A stretch of DNA of 16,047 bases from JBOHRE01 sp050732635. Its GTDB lineage: Bacteria; Gemmatimonadota; Gemmatimonadetes; Longimicrobiales; RSA9. The notes below the pieces were generated by a model that did not search any database, had not been told where the DNA came from, and worked only from the letters and a program-made list of their open reading frames with translations. A program made the position numbers and the translations under genes. This document shows, in pieces, positions 14,535-16,047 of the stretch (positions are counted from its first letter, which is position 1; every line of letters starts with the position of its first letter). The DNA is taken from contig JBOHRE010000077.1 in the NCBI GenBank assembly GCA_050732635.1, positions 1 to 16,047 of the forward strand. Direction: 5' to 3'.

Positions 14535-15467
14535 TCAGATCGGGTTGAGCAGCGGCTCTCCACGTACGCCACGCAGCAGATTCTGCCAGGCGAGCCGCCA
14601 CATGCCCATGCGCGCTTCCTCCGTCGCGCTGCCCAGGTGCGGCAACAGCACCACGTTGTCGAGCTGAAGCAGACGACTCGGCACTGTCGGCTCGTTGCTG
14701 TAGACATCCAGACCGGCGCCCCGGATTGCGCCTCGCTCCAACGCCGCGGCCAGCGCCGCTTCGTCGATGATGCGGCCCCGCGATGTGTTGATCAGGATCG
14801 CGTGCGGCTTCATGCGCGCGATTGCCTGCGCATCGAGCAGCCCCTCCGTCGCCGGTGTCAGCGCGAGGTGCACCGACACGACATCGCAGCTGGCCAGAAG
14901 CTCGTGCAGCTCCAGAAACAGCGCGCGACCGTCCCGTTCCAGGCCTGCTGCTCGGCTGCGGCTCCAGTACGCCACGCGCATGCCGAAGGCGCCCGCGCGC
15001 CGTGCGACCTCGCTGCCGATGCGCCCGGCGCCGACGATGCCGAGCGTCTTGCCGGCCAGGCTCATGCCGAGGAGCTGACGCGGCGCCCAGCCGTGCCACT
15101 CGCCGGCCCGCACCAGCCGCTCGCCTTCTCCGAGCCGGCGCGCCGTCGCCAGGATCAGCGCCCAGGTCAGCTCGGCGGTAGCCTCCGTCAACACGTCCGG
15201 CGTATTGGAAACCGCGATCCCTCTGCGCCGGGCCGCAACCACGTCGACGTTGTCGTGGCCGGCGCCGTAATTCGCGATCACACGCAGACGCGGCGCACGC
15301 TCCAGGTCCGGCTCCGTGATTCGGCGAGTCAACACGGGCAGGATGCCGCAATAGTCGCCGGCTGGAATCTCCGCGTCCGCTGCGAGGAGACGCACGCTGA
15401 GATCCGCGGGCACCGTCTCCTGACGGAGGAACGGCTCCAGCTCACCGGCGATCAGGACTTCGCTCAC
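14535..15467 (-). CDS. D-2-hydroxyacid dehydrogenase (NAD-dependent)
   Basis: A 310-residue oxidoreductase of the D-isomer-specific 2-hydroxyacid dehydrogenase family. The N-terminal substrate domain contains NYGAGHDNVD (66-75). The NAD-binding domain (about 100-285) has GAGRIG (146-151) within LAGKTLGIVGAGRIGSEVA. The catalytic triad is complete: Arg230 in INTSRG, Glu259 in SNEP and His277 in LPHLGS. It reduces a 2-oxoacid to the D-2-hydroxyacid or the reverse; glyoxylate/hydroxypyruvate reductase is the closest general match, while phosphoglycerate dehydrogenase is less likely because no C-terminal ACT domain is present. The start is GTG at 15467, overlapping the tadA stop as GTGA with only a weak ribosome site. 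The GTG is supported by MSEVLIAGEL, a typical family start. Confidence 0.94.
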   Translation of the reverse strand: MSEVLIAGELEPFLRQETVPADLSVRLLAADAEIPAGDYCGILPVLTRRITEPDLERAPRLRVIANYGAGHDNVDVVAARRRGIAVSNTPDVLTEATAELTWALILATARRLGEGERLVRAGEWHGWAPRQLLGMSLAGKTLGIVGAGRIGSEVARRAGAFGMRVAYWSRSRAAGLERDGRALFLELHELLASCDVVSVHLALTPATEGLLDAQAIARMKPHAILINTSRGRIIDEAALAAALERGAIRGAGLDVYSNEPTVPSRLLQLDNVVLLPHLGSATEEARMGMWRLAWQNLLRGVRGEPLLNPI

Positions 15468-15892
15468 CGCCGAGCCTGAAAGAACCCGCGCAACAGCGCC
15501 GCCGCCGGCTCGGCCAGCACACCCTCAGTGAGCAGCGCTGCGTGATTGAGCCGTGGGTCCTGCACGATGCAGCCGAGTGAGCCGCACATCCCGGCCTTCG
15601 GATCACGGGCTGCAAAGACGACGCGTCGCAAGCGCGCCAGCACGATTGCGCCGGCGCACATGGCACACGGCTCGAGGGTCACGTAAAGCGTCGCATCGAG
15701 CAGTCGCCAGTCCCCGGCGCGTGAGGCGGCGCGGCGCAGCGCAATCAGCTCGGCGTGTGCGGTGGGGTCGCTCCAGGCGCGGGTCCGATTCCGAGACTCG
15801 GCGAGCAGCCGACCCCCCAGGATCACGACCGCGCCGACCGGAACCTCGTGCTCGGTGGCTGCCGCGAAGGCCTGCTCCAGCGCGCGCTGCAT
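15464..15892 (-). CDS. tadA: tRNA-specific adenosine deaminase TadA
   Basis: A 142-residue (minimum) zinc deaminase that converts A34 of tRNA-Arg(ACG) to inosine. The active site is complete: His46 and Glu48 in TAHAEL, and Cys76 and Cys79 in PCAMC. GDWRLLDATLYVTLEPCAMCAGAI (60-83) and the C-terminal GVLAEPAAALLRGFFQARR are typical. The start is uncertain. The ATG at 15892 is taken because AGGA lies 10 nt upstream, but the family's helix including the LWM motif begins before it. A CTG at 15934 overlaps the previous stop as CTGA and would add 14 residues (SSFSPAEPQDALW and the initiator) that align with the usual N terminus; an ATG at 16000 lies well inside the upstream gene. Other cytidine/deoxycytidylate deaminases are less likely given the PCAMCAGAI pattern. 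Confidence 0.93.
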   Translation of the reverse strand: MQRALEQAFAAATEHEVPVGAVVILGGRLLAESRNRTRAWSDPTAHAELIALRRAASRAGDWRLLDATLYVTLEPCAMCAGAIVLARLRRVVFAARDPKAGMCGSLGCIVQDPRLNHAALLTEGVLAEPAAALLRGFFQARR

Positions 15893-15930
15893 CCACAGCG
15901 CGTCCTGCGGCTCTGCCGGTGAGAAGGAGC

Positions 15931-16047
15931 TCAGAGCTTCGGCTGTACCGCAACCGGATGGGGGTTGGCGTTGGCCACGGACGAGGCGAACTGGCGCCAC
16001 AGCCCGATCGCCCGGCCGACGACCTCGATCCCCTCGGCGCGCGGCGG
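15931..16047 (-). CDS. C-terminal end of an unidentified protein (cut by window edge)
   Basis: An open frame enters from the right edge and stops at 15933-15931 (TGA), giving 38 residues ending FASSVANANPHPVAVQPKL. The codons have the strong third-position G/C bias of real genes here. The stop is immediately followed by the candidate tadA start region, which fits the tight spacing elsewhere. The fragment has one short amphipathic helix (GIEVVGRAIGLWRQFASSV) and a proline-containing tail. I cannot assign a family. It probably belongs to the same transcription unit as tadA. Confidence 0.6.
   Translation of the reverse strand, partial: PPRAEGIEVVGRAIGLWRQFASSVANANPHPVAVQPKL

Noticed and set aside
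1..16047. CRISPR arrays, insertion sequences, tRNA or rRNA genes, toxin-antitoxin or defence gene clusters
   Set aside because: No spaced direct repeats, transposase motifs, cloverleaf-like stretches or defence-type domains were found; almost all sequence is covered by housekeeping genes.

Overview
This is a GC-rich bacterial chromosome segment made almost entirely of tightly packed housekeeping genes. It has no mobile element, CRISPR array, tRNA or rRNA that I can see. The gene content (a MoxR/DUF58/Bat cluster, scpA-scpB-rluB, pyrR-pyrB-pyrC, an NhaC-type antiporter) together with -10 boxes of the form TAnnTT or TAnnnTTG suggests Gemmatimonadota or a relative in the wider FCB lineage. That placement is inference, because no 16S or other marker phylogeny is possible here.

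Layout. (1) Positions 1-7800, minus strand, read from right to left: scpA, scpB, an RluB/RsuA-type pseudouridine synthase, a 553-residue Rossmann-fold protein of unknown function, a MoxR AAA+ ATPase, a DUF58 protein, a BatD-like membrane-anchored protein, a BatA-like von Willebrand A protein, and the start of a second BatA/BatB-like protein cut by the window edge. Spacing is -23 to +18 nt, so this looks like one long operon that begins with chromosome segregation genes and ends with a MoxR-Bat cell-envelope module. (2) Positions 7801-8004: a divergent intergenic region holding a near-consensus promoter for rpsT and a four-copy GCCCCC tract that is a G-quadruplex motif on the minus strand. (3) rpsT on plus, followed by a strong hairpin terminator. 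(4) Positions 8357-12261, minus: pyrR-pyrB-pyrC and an OB-fold/HD-domain putative 3'-5' exonuclease, forming a pyrimidine operon with 4-8 nt overlaps. (5) Positions 12262-12461: a divergent promoter region with one candidate promoter per direction. (6) An NhaC-family Na+/H+ antiporter on plus, overlapping tail to tail with (7) a minus-strand set running from the window edge: the C-terminal end of an unidentified protein, tadA, a D-2-hydroxyacid dehydrogenase and a VOC (glyoxalase-fold) protein.

How the genes work together: ScpA and ScpB join SMC in chromosome condensation. PyrR, PyrB and PyrC handle regulation and two early steps of UMP synthesis. MoxR, DUF58 and the Bat proteins are expected to form a chaperone/envelope module of poorly known function. 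A striking common feature is translational coupling: seven gene junctions use a 4-nt overlap, six of them GTGA and one ATGA.

I found no convincing novel multi-gene system. The best candidates for a second look are the unknown 553-residue protein, the G-quadruplex tract next to the rpsT promoter, the very short SD-less pyrR leader, and a possible CTG start for tadA.
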